Assembly (NCBI RefSeq): GCF_900010755.1
Contig: NZ_CZJT01000153.1
Span: 1-41,230 of the forward strand
Reading direction: 5' to 3'
DNA: 41,230 nucleotides
DNA from: Paeniglutamicibacter antarcticus
GTDB taxonomy: Bacteria > Actinomycetota > Actinomycetes > Actinomycetales > Micrococcaceae
The translations under genes and the position numbers were made by a program. Positions 8,545 through 16,238 of this stretch are shown piece by piece; position 1 is the first letter of the stretch, and each line of letters starts with the position of its first letter. The notes under the pieces were generated by a model. The model saw only the letters and a list, made by a program, of their open reading frames with translations. It did not search any database and was not told the origin of the DNA.

Positions 8545-10680
8545 TTGAATTGGGGATCCATGTTCTGTGAAGTACTCGCTCTCGAGGCCGTGGCTTCCGA
8601 GCTCAGGGGCAAGACCGAATTTGTGTCCCTGGACATTGAGACAACAGGCCTGTCGCCCAAGTCGGCACGCATCATCGAGATCGGCGCGGTACGTTTCAAC
8701 GGCATCGGAAAAATCACCAAAAGACTCTCCAGCATCGTTTTGCCCGGCCCCGGATACGTTCACTGGTGCGCACACATCCACGGAATCACCGAGGCAGAAG
8801 TCAGAAAAGCGCCACCCATCGCCGGCGTCTTGTCCGAACTTATCGCGTTCATCGGTGACCGTGTAGTGGTGGCCCACAACCTGTCCTTTGAAAATCGTTT
8901 CCTCACCGAAGAGCTCATGGCGGCGGGCCTCTCCCCCGCCCCGTTCCGGGGTATCTGCACGTACCGCGCGGCAACGCGCCTCGTGAAGGGTTCCGCCAAC
9001 CACAAGCTCGGAACCATCGCCGCCCATTTTGGCGTCAAACAGGAAACCGCCCACCGCGCCCTGGCCGATGCCGAGACCTGCGCCCAGGTGGCGGTCAAAC
9101 TCGTTCGATCCGCCATGGAACCCCGAGCCAAGAACCCTCAGCCGGCTCCGGGCACCAAGACGGCCTCCACACGACGCAACAAGTCCAAATACCCACAACC
9201 CAGGAATCTGGACGGAAGTACGCTGTGGAGCCCGAGCCGCGAGCAACTGGCAATCTACGATGCCTTCCACAGCGAGGGCGACATCAAGGTCTTGGCCGGC
9301 GCCGGAACCGGCAAGACTTCAACGCTCCAGTATCTTGCGGGGTCATCCACGACCCCGATCACCTACCTGGCATACAACCAGTCCATCGCCCGTGACGCCC
9401 GGGGAAAATTCGGGCAGCATGTGGCCGCCTCAACGATTCACTCGCTGGCCTTCCAATCCCTTAAAGGCCAGGCCTACGGTCCACTCCTGGATCGGCTGAA
9501 TCTCGGTTTTGAGCCCACCCGGCTGATCGCCCAGCGCCTCGGTGCCACCGACCGAAGCCTGATCCAGGGGTTGGGCAGCGCCGATCTGTCCGCTGCGTGC
9601 GGCCCCCACGAAATTGCGTTGATGGCCATGGAAACCGTGGGCCAATTCTGTCAAAGCGACAGCACCGAAATTCTGCGTAAGCATGCCAGCAAAAGCCTCG
9701 AACGCATGCCTGCCTCGCTGCGCAAGGACGCTGGCCAAGTGGTGTTGCTGTTCGCCCAAGAATATTGGGATCAAGTGGTCAACCCGCGTAACAAGCACAT
9801 CCCCATCAACCATGACCACTACCTCAAACTGTGGTTACTATCCAAGCCGAAGATCGGCGCCCCCGGTGGGGTGCTTTTTGTCGACGAGGCCCAGGATCTC
9901 AGTCCCGCAGTGACAGGTTTCCTCAAACGCCAGACCCATCTCAAGAAGGTCTTCGTGGGTGACTCCAACCAAGCAATCTATGGATTTGCCGGCGGAGCGG
10001 ACGCACTGCCTTCCATCAAAACGCGGCATGAGCTTCCACTCACGATTTCCTGGCGATTCGGAACCGAGATAGCCGAAGTGGCCAACAAATGGCTCACCGT
10101 GTTGGGAGCAAAACACTTCCTGCAGGGAAACCCCGATCGGGTATCAACGCTCAAGAGGACGTCACAGCCGGCCGCAATTCTCACCCGAACCAACGATGGT
10201 GCCTTGTATGAGCTGCTGGAGGTACAAAAGCAGGGGAAACAGGTGGCACTGCAGATGGATACGGCCTATGTGCTCGATTTCATCAAGAGTGCAGAGCAGC
10301 TAAAGGCCGGACGACGGGCTACCCACCCACTTTTGCGGAACTTCTCATCTTGGAACGAGGTCCAGGAATTCGTCCTCCGGGGTCGAAGTGATTTGACCAC
10401 GTGGTTTTCCATGGTTGAAGGATACGGAACGAAGCATCTTACCGAGGCCATCTCCAGAACAGTTCCTGTTGCACCGGGCATACCGGTGATTTCCACCGCC
10501 CACAAGGCCAAGGGCCTGGAGTGGAAGTCGGTGCAAATTTCGCAAGATTTCGACGGTGCACTTGAGCTTGCAATGCAACGCGGGGGTGACAGCGCCGTGG
10601 TTGATGAACGACGGCTGGCGTACGTCGCGGTGACTCGTGCGCAGGATACCCTTGCCGCCGCTTCACTGAAAAACCCCTGA
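8545..10680 (+). CDS. DEDDh 3'-5' exonuclease fused to UvrD/Rep-type SF1 helicase
   Basis: A 711-residue fusion. Residues 24-190 form a DnaQ-like exonuclease: Exo I LDIETTG (D30, E32), Exo II VAHNLSFENRFL, Exo III HRALADA (H170, D175). After a basic linker (~191-225) comes an SF1A helicase: Walker A AGAGTGKT near 251-258, Walker B VLFVDEAQD near 443-451, motif III GDSNQAIYGFAGG, motif IV TISWRF, motif V STAHKAKGLEW, motif VI YVAVTRAQ. In Exo II the usual Asp is Glu (E116). The TTG at 8545 has AAGGGA about 9 bp upstream; an ATG at 8560 is the alternative. The gene is divergent from the Type ISP gene with ~180 bp between them. A nucleic-acid processing or defence role is inferred from context; the family name is unknown to me. 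Confidence 0.88.
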   Translation: MNWGSMFCEVLALEAVASELRGKTEFVSLDIETTGLSPKSARIIEIGAVRFNGIGKITKRLSSIVLPGPGYVHWCAHIHGITEAEVRKAPPIAGVLSELIAFIGDRVVVAHNLSFENRFLTEELMAAGLSPAPFRGICTYRAATRLVKGSANHKLGTIAAHFGVKQETAHRALADAETCAQVAVKLVRSAMEPRAKNPQPAPGTKTASTRRNKSKYPQPRNLDGSTLWSPSREQLAIYDAFHSEGDIKVLAGAGTGKTSTLQYLAGSSTTPITYLAYNQSIARDARGKFGQHVAASTIHSLAFQSLKGQAYGPLLDRLNLGFEPTRLIAQRLGATDRSLIQGLGSADLSAACGPHEIALMAMETVGQFCQSDSTEILRKHASKSLERMPASLRKDAGQVVLLFAQEYWDQVVNPRNKHIPINHDHYLKLWLLSKPKIGAPGGVLFVDEAQDLSPAVTGFLKRQTHLKKVFVGDSNQAIYGFAGGADALPSIKTRHELPLTISWRFGTEIAEVANKWLTVLGAKHFLQGNPDRVSTLKRTSQPAAILTRTNDGALYELLEVQKQGKQVALQMDTAYVLDFIKSAEQLKAGRRATHPLLRNFSSWNEVQEFVLRGRSDLTTWFSMVEGYGTKHLTEAISRTVPVAPGIPVISTAHKAKGLEWKSVQISQDFDGALELAMQRGGDSAVVDERRLAYVAVTRAQDTLAAASLKNP

Positions 10681-10861
10681 ACAAGACGGCTTTTACTGGA
10701 AAAGTGAAGCATCAGGCGCTAGCGCGATTTTCCATCGGAAATGGGAGTGGGGGTTCCCCGATGGATCGGTGCCCTATGCATCAGAAACTCAACGCCCCCA
10801 GTGCCCTGCGAAGAGCATCGGGAATTCATCGTCTTCGACCGATTCCGGTCAGCCTCTTCAA

Positions 10862-11515
10862 TCACGGTTCGACTGGTAGACGTTGGATGACCCAAGAGCG
10901 ATAGCCCATTCCTCGTTGGATACCAAGGTCGCTATCTCGATAGGTGCCGAGGTTGACCTGTTGAAGACTCGCCCCAATTGAGTTGGCGAACTTTCCGTTC
11001 ATCTCTCGTGCCGCGACATTGATTTTCTGGGTGGCAAGCGCGATGTCGCGCAGAGGCTCACGTTCCGCTGCTTTGGTGAGCAGTGTCAGGCCCACTCCTC
11101 GTCGCTGTGCATTCGGAGCAACCGCGACTATCTGGATGAACAGCGGATCCGAATCCTGGGGGCCCGGGAATGAAACGCAAAAACCGACGTGAACACCATC
11201 GATCTCGGCCAGGAGAACCAGTCGCTCGGAAATTGTCGAGACATTGTCATGTACAGATCTGACTACTATCGGTGAACATTCGACTTGCAAATCCTTCATT
11301 CGGCGGCCGTCTTGCGGAACCACACTCGCTTCCCGAATTGAAACTTCTGATGACGAAAGAGCCGCCAACTGCTTCTTCCGTCCGACGACTGATGGGTCAC
11401 GGCTGAGGGGAAAGGTTGGTTCTAACGCCTTGCACGCGCAGTCGCTCACTCCCCTGGGCACGTTTAAACACTCCAGCGGGGGCGTTTGAACTACTGCTCT
11501 CGGTTGGGAAGTCAT
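10862..11515 (-). CDS. GNAT-family N-acetyltransferase
   Basis: A 217-residue protein with a GNAT acetyl-CoA fold. The pyrophosphate loop is Q-R-R-G-V-G (residues 137-142) in VAPNAQRRGVGLTLL, after the strand FIQIVAV. The first ~55 residues are not GNAT-like; the fold begins around VSIREAS (58-64). The ATG at 11515 overlaps the stop of the upstream ribbon-helix-helix gene (ATGA), which supports this start and means coupled translation. An alternative start at 11299 would cut into the fold. The substrate is unknown. RHH-GNAT pairs include toxin-antitoxin systems such as TacAT, but this protein is longer than typical toxins of that class. The 180 bp between this gene and the helicase (10681-10861) contain no gene I can support. 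Confidence 0.75.
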   Translation of the reverse strand: MTSQPRAVVQTPPLECLNVPRGVSDCACKALEPTFPLSRDPSVVGRKKQLAALSSSEVSIREASVVPQDGRRMKDLQVECSPIVVRSVHDNVSTISERLVLLAEIDGVHVGFCVSFPGPQDSDPLFIQIVAVAPNAQRRGVGLTLLTKAAEREPLRDIALATQKINVAAREMNGKFANSIGASLQQVNLGTYRDSDLGIQRGMGYRSWVIQRLPVEP

Positions 11516-11700
11516 CGACTCGTCCTTTCAGATGTTCGTTTGGCCTGCTTGGTGCACCGTTGCATGAAGGCGATGACGATTTCCCGTTGGGTTTTTCCTT
11601 GCAGTGCCGCGTAGGCCTTGAACTCGTTGGCGAGGTCTTCGGGCACGTCGAAGTTCAGCCGCTTTTGCGGTGTCCCGTCTGCCGTGGGTTTGGCGCTCAA
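11512..11700 (-). CDS. Small ribbon-helix-helix DNA-binding protein
   Basis: A 62-residue protein reading MSAKPTADGTPQKRLNFD at its start. The strand KRLNFDVP followed by two helices (EDLANEFKAYAALQG and TQREIVIAFMQRC) fits the ribbon-helix-helix fold of ParG/CopG-type dimers. The start is a TTG at 11700-11698 that overlaps the stop of the glutaredoxin gene (TTGA). A longer frame to 11766 exists but runs inside the glutaredoxin gene. The 3' end overlaps the GNAT start by 4 bp. It could be an operon autoregulator, an antitoxin, or a minor partition protein. Confidence 0.7.
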   Translation of the reverse strand: MSAKPTADGTPQKRLNFDVPEDLANEFKAYAALQGKTQREIVIAFMQRCTKQAKRTSERTSR

Positions 11701-11951
11701 CTGGCCACCGCTTCCTTGGCCAGCTTGATGGCCAGGTCGATGTTGGTGGGGTTCAGGCCGGACCAATGGAAGTCGTCATCGACCACGACGATGGGGGCCT
11801 GGGAGTAGCCCAGTTCCTCGGTGACGTATTCCAGCGCCGCCGGCTGCTGGGTCACGTCCACTTCGGTGAAATCCAGGTGGGCCTCGGTGAATTTCTCTGC
11901 CGTCTTGCGGCATCCGAAGCATCCCGGTTTGGTGTAGATGGTGATCGCCAT
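11697..11951 (-). CDS. Glutaredoxin/NrdH-like thiol-disulfide protein
   Basis: An 84-residue thioredoxin-fold protein with the redox motif C-F-G-C at residues 11-14 (TKPGCFGCRKT), a cis-Pro segment APIVVVDD and the C-terminal Gly-Leu-Asn-Pro. NrdH, mycoredoxin and small glutaredoxins share this length and fold. It would reduce ribonucleotide reductase or mixed disulfides using mycothiol or thioredoxin reductase; which one cannot be read from the sequence. It has a good ribosome-binding site (GGAGGG, 7-8 bp spacing). It is the first gene of a three-gene overlapping operon with the RHH and GNAT genes. Confidence 0.85.
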   Translation of the reverse strand: MAITIYTKPGCFGCRKTAEKFTEAHLDFTEVDVTQQPAALEYVTEELGYSQAPIVVVDDDFHWSGLNPTNIDLAIKLAKEAVAS

Positions 11952-11989
11952 TGCTCTGCCCTCCAGCTCTTTCGATGTACCATCATTTT

Positions 11990-12005
11990 ACCCTCAAATG
12001 AGGGT
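11990..12005. promoter_or_regulatory. Operator-like palindrome before the glutaredoxin operon
   Basis: ACCCTCA-AA-TGAGGGT is a perfect 7-bp-arm dyad on the upstream side of a minus-strand TAAAAT that could be the -10. It sits about 40 bp before the glutaredoxin start. The small RHH protein of the same operon is the obvious candidate to bind it, by inference only. Confidence 0.45.
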
Positions 12006-12141
12006 CTCATCCAGTGTTTTTCCTTGATATTCCGCGGATTATGGCTACTTTCGATGCCCTGTAAACGTTCGGGATTTGGTGCCGGTTTTGGCCGTCAATG
12101 CCCGCTTGCGGACCCTGATTGCTGCCCTTCGGTGACCCGAT

Positions 12142-12444
12142 TCAGGAGGGTTGGCCCTTGGGTGGGCCGGGTGCCGGCCACGGCAGGTCATCGAGCACCT
12201 GCCACAGCGCGGCACTGCCCACTGCGGTTCGGCTCATGCCCGGCATTGTGTCCAGGGCGAGTGCCTGCAGGAACCGTGCCACGGTGTCGGTGGCCTCCGA
12301 GTAGCTGGTGTGGCCGGCTTGTCCGGCCGTGAGGATGGCGGCGCATTTCTGCGCCTGGTACCGACTCATGGCGACGGGAACGCCGTCTTGTTCGTCGTGC
12401 CCGGTGAGTAGCTTTTGATACTCGTCGGGGTCCAGCGGCCCCAT
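12142..12444 (-). CDS. Hypothetical plasmid protein (100 aa)
   Basis: I do not recognise a family. The protein begins MGPLDPDEYQKLLTGHDEQD, is mixed-charge and likely soluble, and has a Pro-rich tail (LPWPAPGPPKG). It starts 2 bp after the stop of the upstream gene, so it is the last member of a short operon running down from the DUF4192 gene. There is no signal peptide or membrane segment. The 190 bp between it and the glutaredoxin gene hold only that gene's promoter region. Confidence 0.6.
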   Translation of the reverse strand: MGPLDPDEYQKLLTGHDEQDGVPVAMSRYQAQKCAAILTAGQAGHTSYSEATDTVARFLQALALDTMPGMSRTAVGSAALWQVLDDLPWPAPGPPKGQPS

Positions 12445-12446
12445 GC

Positions 12447-12851
12447 TCAGGCGCCGTTGCTTTCGCGTTGGAGTTCCTCTTCGCGGCGGCGTTCGGCTGC
12501 GGTGCGGTATCCCTGCCCGGCGATGGCGTTCTGGGCCTGGGCCAGTTCCTCGCCCATCTGCGCAGCCAGCTGTGCTGCCCGGGCCAGGTGTTCCCCGGCC
12601 AGGGCGACGCTGGTCGCGGGGTCCTTGCCCTCGTATTCAGTGACGTCGTATTCCTCGAGGGATTTAACGAGTCCTTGGGCGAGTTGGGTGGAAATCTGGG
12701 GCAGGAAGCTGCCAAGGTTCTTGAGGTTCCCCAGGATCCGGTATACGTCGGGGGCCGGGTGGGTGGCCCGGGTGAGGTGGGCCATGGTTCGCAGTGCGTC
12801 GTAGGCGTTGTCTGCTTCCTGGACCGCTTCGGGGGTCTGGTCGTCTTCCAT
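12447..12851 (-). CDS. Hypothetical helical plasmid protein (134 aa)
   Basis: Not assigned to a family. The sequence is rich in Ala, Glu and Gln and looks mainly helical (for example SVALAGEHLARAAQLAAQMG and AAERRREEELQRESNGA), with a short coiled-coil-like C-terminus. It is preceded by a strong AGGAGAA ribosome-binding site. It lies between two other small genes with 12-bp and 2-bp gaps, so all three are probably co-transcribed. Confidence 0.65.
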   Translation of the reverse strand: MEDDQTPEAVQEADNAYDALRTMAHLTRATHPAPDVYRILGNLKNLGSFLPQISTQLAQGLVKSLEEYDVTEYEGKDPATSVALAGEHLARAAQLAAQMGEELAQAQNAIAGQGYRTAAERRREEELQRESNGA

Positions 12852-12863
12852 GGTCGTGTTCTC

Positions 12864-13280
12864 CTAGTCCTGTTGTTCGTGTTCTGTTCTCACCATACTG
12901 GCCGGGCACCAAGTGCCCAGGGTTTCGCCGGTGTCATCGATCCATGCGACGTGCACCAAGTGCGGGGTGCGGGCCGTGACCTCGACCGGAATGACCAGCG
13001 TGCCGCTGGTGGTCGGGATCTCGGCGGTCGCCCGGTGGTGTTCCAGGGGCTCGGCCGGTTCATCGCCCGGGTAGAAGCGCATGAGAACGTAGGCCGTGCC
13101 CTGGTGGGTGAAGGTATCCGGGTTTCCCCGTGCCGGGGTGTCCGGGGCGCGCAGCGCCCCGGTGCGGCGGCCGGGGGAGCTTGCGGAGGAGGCCGCCGCC
13201 GAAATCTGTTGGCGCGGCACCCATGGTGGGGCGTGGTTGATCTGCGTGCGCTGGGGCGGGAAAACGAAATCGTGGCTCAT
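12864..13280 (-). CDS. Hypothetical plasmid protein (138 aa)
   Basis: Not recognised. The N-terminus (MSHDFVFPPQRTQINHAPPW) is polar and Pro-rich. The C-terminal ~85 residues look like a small beta-rich domain (TAYVLMRFYPGDEP..., TLVIPVEVTARTPHLVHVAW). I chose the ATG at 13280 because AAGGGAG lies 8 bp upstream; a longer frame to 13340 would run through the perfect hairpin at 13311-13350. Confidence 0.6.
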   Translation of the reverse strand: MSHDFVFPPQRTQINHAPPWVPRQQISAAASSASSPGRRTGALRAPDTPARGNPDTFTHQGTAYVLMRFYPGDEPAEPLEHHRATAEIPTTSGTLVIPVEVTARTPHLVHVAWIDDTGETLGTWCPASMVRTEHEQQD

Positions 13281-13310
13281 AAAGATGACTCCCTTTTGGG
13301 TGTGAGTGTA

Positions 13311-13350
13311 GCTAGGTGGGGTGACGGTTTGAACCGTCACCCCACCTAGC
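13311..13350. terminator. Perfect 19-bp-arm hairpin between DUF4192 and the next gene
   Basis: The two 19-nt arms (13311-13329 and 13332-13350, beginning GCTAGGTGGGGTGACGG) are exact reverse complements around a 2-nt loop. It sits just after the DUF4192 stop and before the 13280 start. There is no U-tract, so it may act as a processing or attenuating hairpin rather than a classical terminator. Confidence 0.6.
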
Positions 13351-13362
13351 CTGTGGTTGGTG

Positions 13363-14349
13363 TTAGTGCTTGGTGGTGGCGCTGGCGGCTACCAGGCCGC
13401 TGAGGATCAGCCGGTTGAGTAGCTGGCTGAGCCGGTGGCCGGGGTTGGATTCGAGTGCGAGGCTCACGAACTTGCGTGCCTCGGTTCCCTTGCCGTCGAT
13501 CCAGCGCGTCCAGCTGATCGCGACCAGCAAGTCAGCGCGGTGTTCGGTGGGGATGAATTCAAGGGCGGCATACAGCGTGTCTCCCCCGGCCTTCAAAAAG
13601 CCCCAATCCTCCGGGGTCGTCTCTCCCATCAGCGCGTCACCGATTTCCTCAAGTTCGGTGCCGGTGGTTGCCAGCGAGGCGATGAGCATGTCGCGCATCC
13701 CCTTGTTGGTGCAGGTTCCGGCCAGCCATGCGGCGTGCTCGGCGGTGACCTTACCGTTGTGCCGGTAACCCTCGATCATGTCGGTGAGCGTTCCGCGCGC
13801 CACGGCGAGCGTTTCGGGGTCCTGCGGGTTCATGGCCGCCGCTTCGCGGGTGAACCGTGCCAGCAGTTCCGTGGGTGCGTTGGTGCACTCGGGAATGTCG
13901 GCGGCGAGCTTGGCGCTCCGGGTGGTGGCCATCATGAGGGTCAGTGCCGCGTTGGAGGTGGCGACGGTGGAGAAAGCGAGAGAATCGGTTGAATCCCCGT
14001 CGTAGTCCATCAGGTGTCCTGCGGTGATGAGGATGGCCGAACGGATGGGGCACCCCGCGTGGGCGAGGGTGTCGCCGAGTGCGCGGTACTGGGCGGTGGT
14101 CATGGCGTCCTCGTCCTCGAAGCTGAGCAGGATGACCCCGTTCGCGTCGGAGACGCGGTGTACGTAGTCCGTGATGGCCTGTGCCCACTGCTCGGCGGGG
14201 GCGTCGTGGTTGGCGTCAGCGCGAAGCGTGGCGACCAGCCCGTTTTCGTTCATCAACATCAGTGCCACCGATGAGGTGGGAACGAACCCGATGCCGTGGA
14301 TGGCGATGGCCACTACGTCGGCCATGGTGCTTGCCTTGATAGTGCTCAT
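13363..14349 (-). CDS. DUF4192 domain-containing protein
   Basis: A 328-residue protein of the DUF4192 family, common on actinobacterial chromosomes and plasmids; its biochemical role is not established. Recognisable parts are the opening (ADVVAIAIHGIGFVPTSSVALM), the central ILLSFEDEDA segment, and the C-terminal TRWIDGKGTEARKFVSLALE with the NPGHRLSQLL motif. I chose the ATG at 14349 (MSTIKASTMADVV); the longer frame to 14484 adds a basic non-homologous leader. It heads the operon that continues to 12142. Confidence 0.85.
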   Translation of the reverse strand: MSTIKASTMADVVAIAIHGIGFVPTSSVALMLMNENGLVATLRADANHDAPAEQWAQAITDYVHRVSDANGVILLSFEDEDAMTTAQYRALGDTLAHAGCPIRSAILITAGHLMDYDGDSTDSLAFSTVATSNAALTLMMATTRSAKLAADIPECTNAPTELLARFTREAAAMNPQDPETLAVARGTLTDMIEGYRHNGKVTAEHAAWLAGTCTNKGMRDMLIASLATTGTELEEIGDALMGETTPEDWGFLKAGGDTLYAALEFIPTEHRADLLVAISWTRWIDGKGTEARKFVSLALESNPGHRLSQLLNRLILSGLVAASATTKH

Positions 14350-14442
14350 GGTTTTTACCTGTTTCTGTAGGTGAGGGGGAATCGCGGAACCAGCCCCGCG
14401 ACTTGTCTCTCCCCCGCGTTTTTTGGTTGCTGGCGAAATGAA

Positions 14443-14646
14443 ATGAGCGGCCCGAACACCAAGGAGCATCAACCCGTAGGGCAAGTGGCCGAACTTCTTT
14501 GTGAGGAAATAAGCGAAGCGCCGATCAAAGAATTCGGTTCTCTTGGCCCCGAAGCGCAGCGAGGGGCTTGTGCCCTTGGTGTCGGGCCATACACTCCGAA
14601 GGACAGCAACCGAAAAAAGGGGACGGCCGCCAGGCCGGCTACCTGA
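14443..14646 (+). CDS. Possible small protein, 67 aa, unknown
   Basis: An open frame divergent from DUF4192, starting MSGPNTKEHQPVGQVAELLC and ending in a basic tail. The composition looks protein-like (EEISEAPIKEFGSLGPEAQ) but there is no convincing ribosome-binding site and its stop falls inside a palindrome. It could equally be non-coding DNA of an origin region. This is the only coding candidate in 14350-14900. Confidence 0.25.
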   Translation: MSGPNTKEHQPVGQVAELLCEEISEAPIKEFGSLGPEAQRGACALGVGPYTPKDSNRKKGTAARPAT

Positions 14647-14667
14647 TTCACCGGAGGTGAATCAGGT
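14641..14667. repeat. Perfect inverted repeat (12-bp arms)
   Basis: ACCTGATTCACC-GGA-GGTGAATCAGGT is an exact hairpin. A similar core (TGATTCAGGT) recurs in the larger hairpin at 18181-18226 beyond the par locus. A second dyad, CCTGGTT/AACCAGG, follows at 14700-14727. Together with the direct repeats at 14769 this marks 14641-14834 as a structured non-coding segment. Confidence 0.7.
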
Positions 14668-14768
14668 CAACAGTCGGCCGCGGAGCGGACGCCCAATATC
14701 CTGGTTGTGAGCGAGCGAGTAACCAGGACGCCTGCAAACCCGCCATTGCCCGCCGAACGGAACCCCGC

Positions 14769-14834
14769 GCGTGAGTAAAGTACCCACTTCGCGTGAGTTG
14801 AAGACGCGATCGGCGTGAATAGAAGACGCGGTTT
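14769..14834 (+). repeat. Three 22-bp iteron-like direct repeats
   Basis: GCGTGAGT/GCGTGAGT/GCGTGAAT begin at 14769, 14791 and 14813, exactly 22 bp apart, about two helical turns. The second and third copies also share GAAGACGCG; the first is more diverged. This periodicity is typical of initiator or partition-protein binding arrays. No initiator gene is directly adjacent; the Rep gene lies 10 kb away. Confidence 0.5.
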
Positions 14835-14900
14835 CTCCGCGACCTGGGGAGCCGCAAAACAATCGTTGGTACCCAAAAGCACCAGCCGAAACAAGAGTCG

Positions 14901-16238
14901 TTAACTGGCTTTCACGATCAGCAGTTCGTCCCAATGTGTGGTGTAGCGCGGTGACATCATGTCCCGGCGCATCGTCCACTCGGGGCCGGCCTTCATCCCG
15001 GCCAGTCCCAGGCCAACGGCATTGACGCCGTGGCGCTGCTTGATCTTCTGGATCAGGGGACCGATTTCCTTGGCCTCGTGCAGGTTCACGAATGGCTCGA
15101 ACGTTTCCTGGGAGCCGGTCGGGCGAATGTCGGTCACCACGATTCCGGCACGCGCGTACTTGATGCCGTTGATGATCTGGGGAAGCAGTTCCTTAGCGGC
15201 ACGGGTCAACAACAGGGGATCCGCTGTGGGGCCAGGCAGGGCAATGGTGACGGCCGGCTGGTGGTTGTCCTTGGTGTTGTAGTAGCTCGTCATCGCCCAG
15301 GCGCTGAGCACCTTGGCCTGGCGCTGGTGCTTGTGCAGGCGTGCGGAGGCCTGTTGGGCATAGATCCCCAAGACCTGTTCCATGCCGTGGGTGTCGGTGA
15401 TGGGAGTGGAGAAGGATCTGCTGAAAATCAGCTGGTCCTTGATTTCGTGTTCCTCCTCCATGGGGATGCATGGGATGCCGCGCAGTTGCAGGATGGTGCG
15501 CATCATGACGATCGAAAAGCGGTTGCGCAGCATGACCGCGTCGGAGTCCCGGAGGTCTTTCATGGTCCAGATCCCCAAGCCATTGAGGCGCTTGGTGAGG
15601 CGCGGGCCGATGCCCCAGATTTCAACGACAGGCAGCCGGCCGAGTAGCTGCTCGCGGTCGGCCAAGGTGACGGCTTCCCACACGCACACACCCTCGAGGT
15701 GGGCGTTCTTCTTGGCCGCCTTGTTGGCCAGCTTGGCCAACGTCTTGGTCTTGGCAATGCCCACGCAGACGGGTAACCCCAGGTGATCCATCACGTCTTG
15801 TTTCATACGCCGGGCCAGCTGCTGCAGCTCGGGCAGCGTACCCCGAACACCGAGAAATGCCTCATCGATGCTGTAGACCTCGACCCATGCCGAGTGCCGA
15901 CCGAGCAGCTGCATCACGCGGGAACTCAGGTCGCCATAGAGTTCGTAGTTGCTCGATTTTGCGACCAGTCCCGCCCCGCGGAACGTTGCGTCGGTTTCCA
16001 GCTTGAACCAGGGCGCACCCATTTCCACGCCCAGGGACTTCGCCTCGTCGGAGCGTGCGACGGCGCAGCCGTCGTTGTTGCTCAACACGATGACCGGCCG
16101 CCCGATGAGCGTGGGGTCAAAAGCCCGTTCGCAACTTACATAGAAGCTGTTGACGTCCACATGCGCAATGTACTCTTCCGGGCGCCCGCAAAATCCTGCA
16201 TCAGATGCAATAGCTCCGGTTAAAGGCGATGCAGACAT
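14901..16238 (-). CDS. umuC: Y-family DNA polymerase, UmuC-like
   Basis: A 445-residue translesion polymerase subunit. The first metal-binding Asp is in HVDVNSFYVSCE; the catalytic pair is in YSIDEAFLGV. The thumb contains helix-hairpin-helix-like GRLPVVEIWGIGPRLTKRL, and the C-terminal little-finger region contains the TRAAKELLPQI and GIVVTDI segments. The NNDGCAVARS segment is characteristic of UmuC rather than DinB. I chose the ATG at 16238 (MSASPLTG), which overlaps the umuD 3' end by 19 bp; an in-frame start at 16256 is less likely. With UmuD it would give error-prone, SOS-induced synthesis. Plasmid-borne umuDC is common in Gram-negatives and also occurs on actinobacterial plasmids. Confidence 0.92.
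   Translation of the reverse strand: MSASPLTGAIASDAGFCGRPEEYIAHVDVNSFYVSCERAFDPTLIGRPVIVLSNNDGCAVARSDEAKSLGVEMGAPWFKLETDATFRGAGLVAKSSNYELYGDLSSRVMQLLGRHSAWVEVYSIDEAFLGVRGTLPELQQLARRMKQDVMDHLGLPVCVGIAKTKTLAKLANKAAKKNAHLEGVCVWEAVTLADREQLLGRLPVVEIWGIGPRLTKRLNGLGIWTMKDLRDSDAVMLRNRFSIVMMRTILQLRGIPCIPMEEEHEIKDQLIFSRSFSTPITDTHGMEQVLGIYAQQASARLHKHQRQAKVLSAWAMTSYYNTKDNHQPAVTIALPGPTADPLLLTRAAKELLPQIINGIKYARAGIVVTDIRPTGSQETFEPFVNLHEAKEIGPLIQKIKQRHGVNAVGLGLAGMKAGPEWTMRRDMMSPRYTTHWDELLIVKAS

Noticed and set aside
8347..9270. 307-aa minus-strand ORF
   Set aside because: Antisense to the exonuclease domain of the fusion gene, with no recognisable domain.
12468..13349. 293-aa plus-strand ORF
   Set aside because: Overlaps two minus-strand genes that have ribosome-binding sites and tight operon spacing; its own composition is shadow-like.
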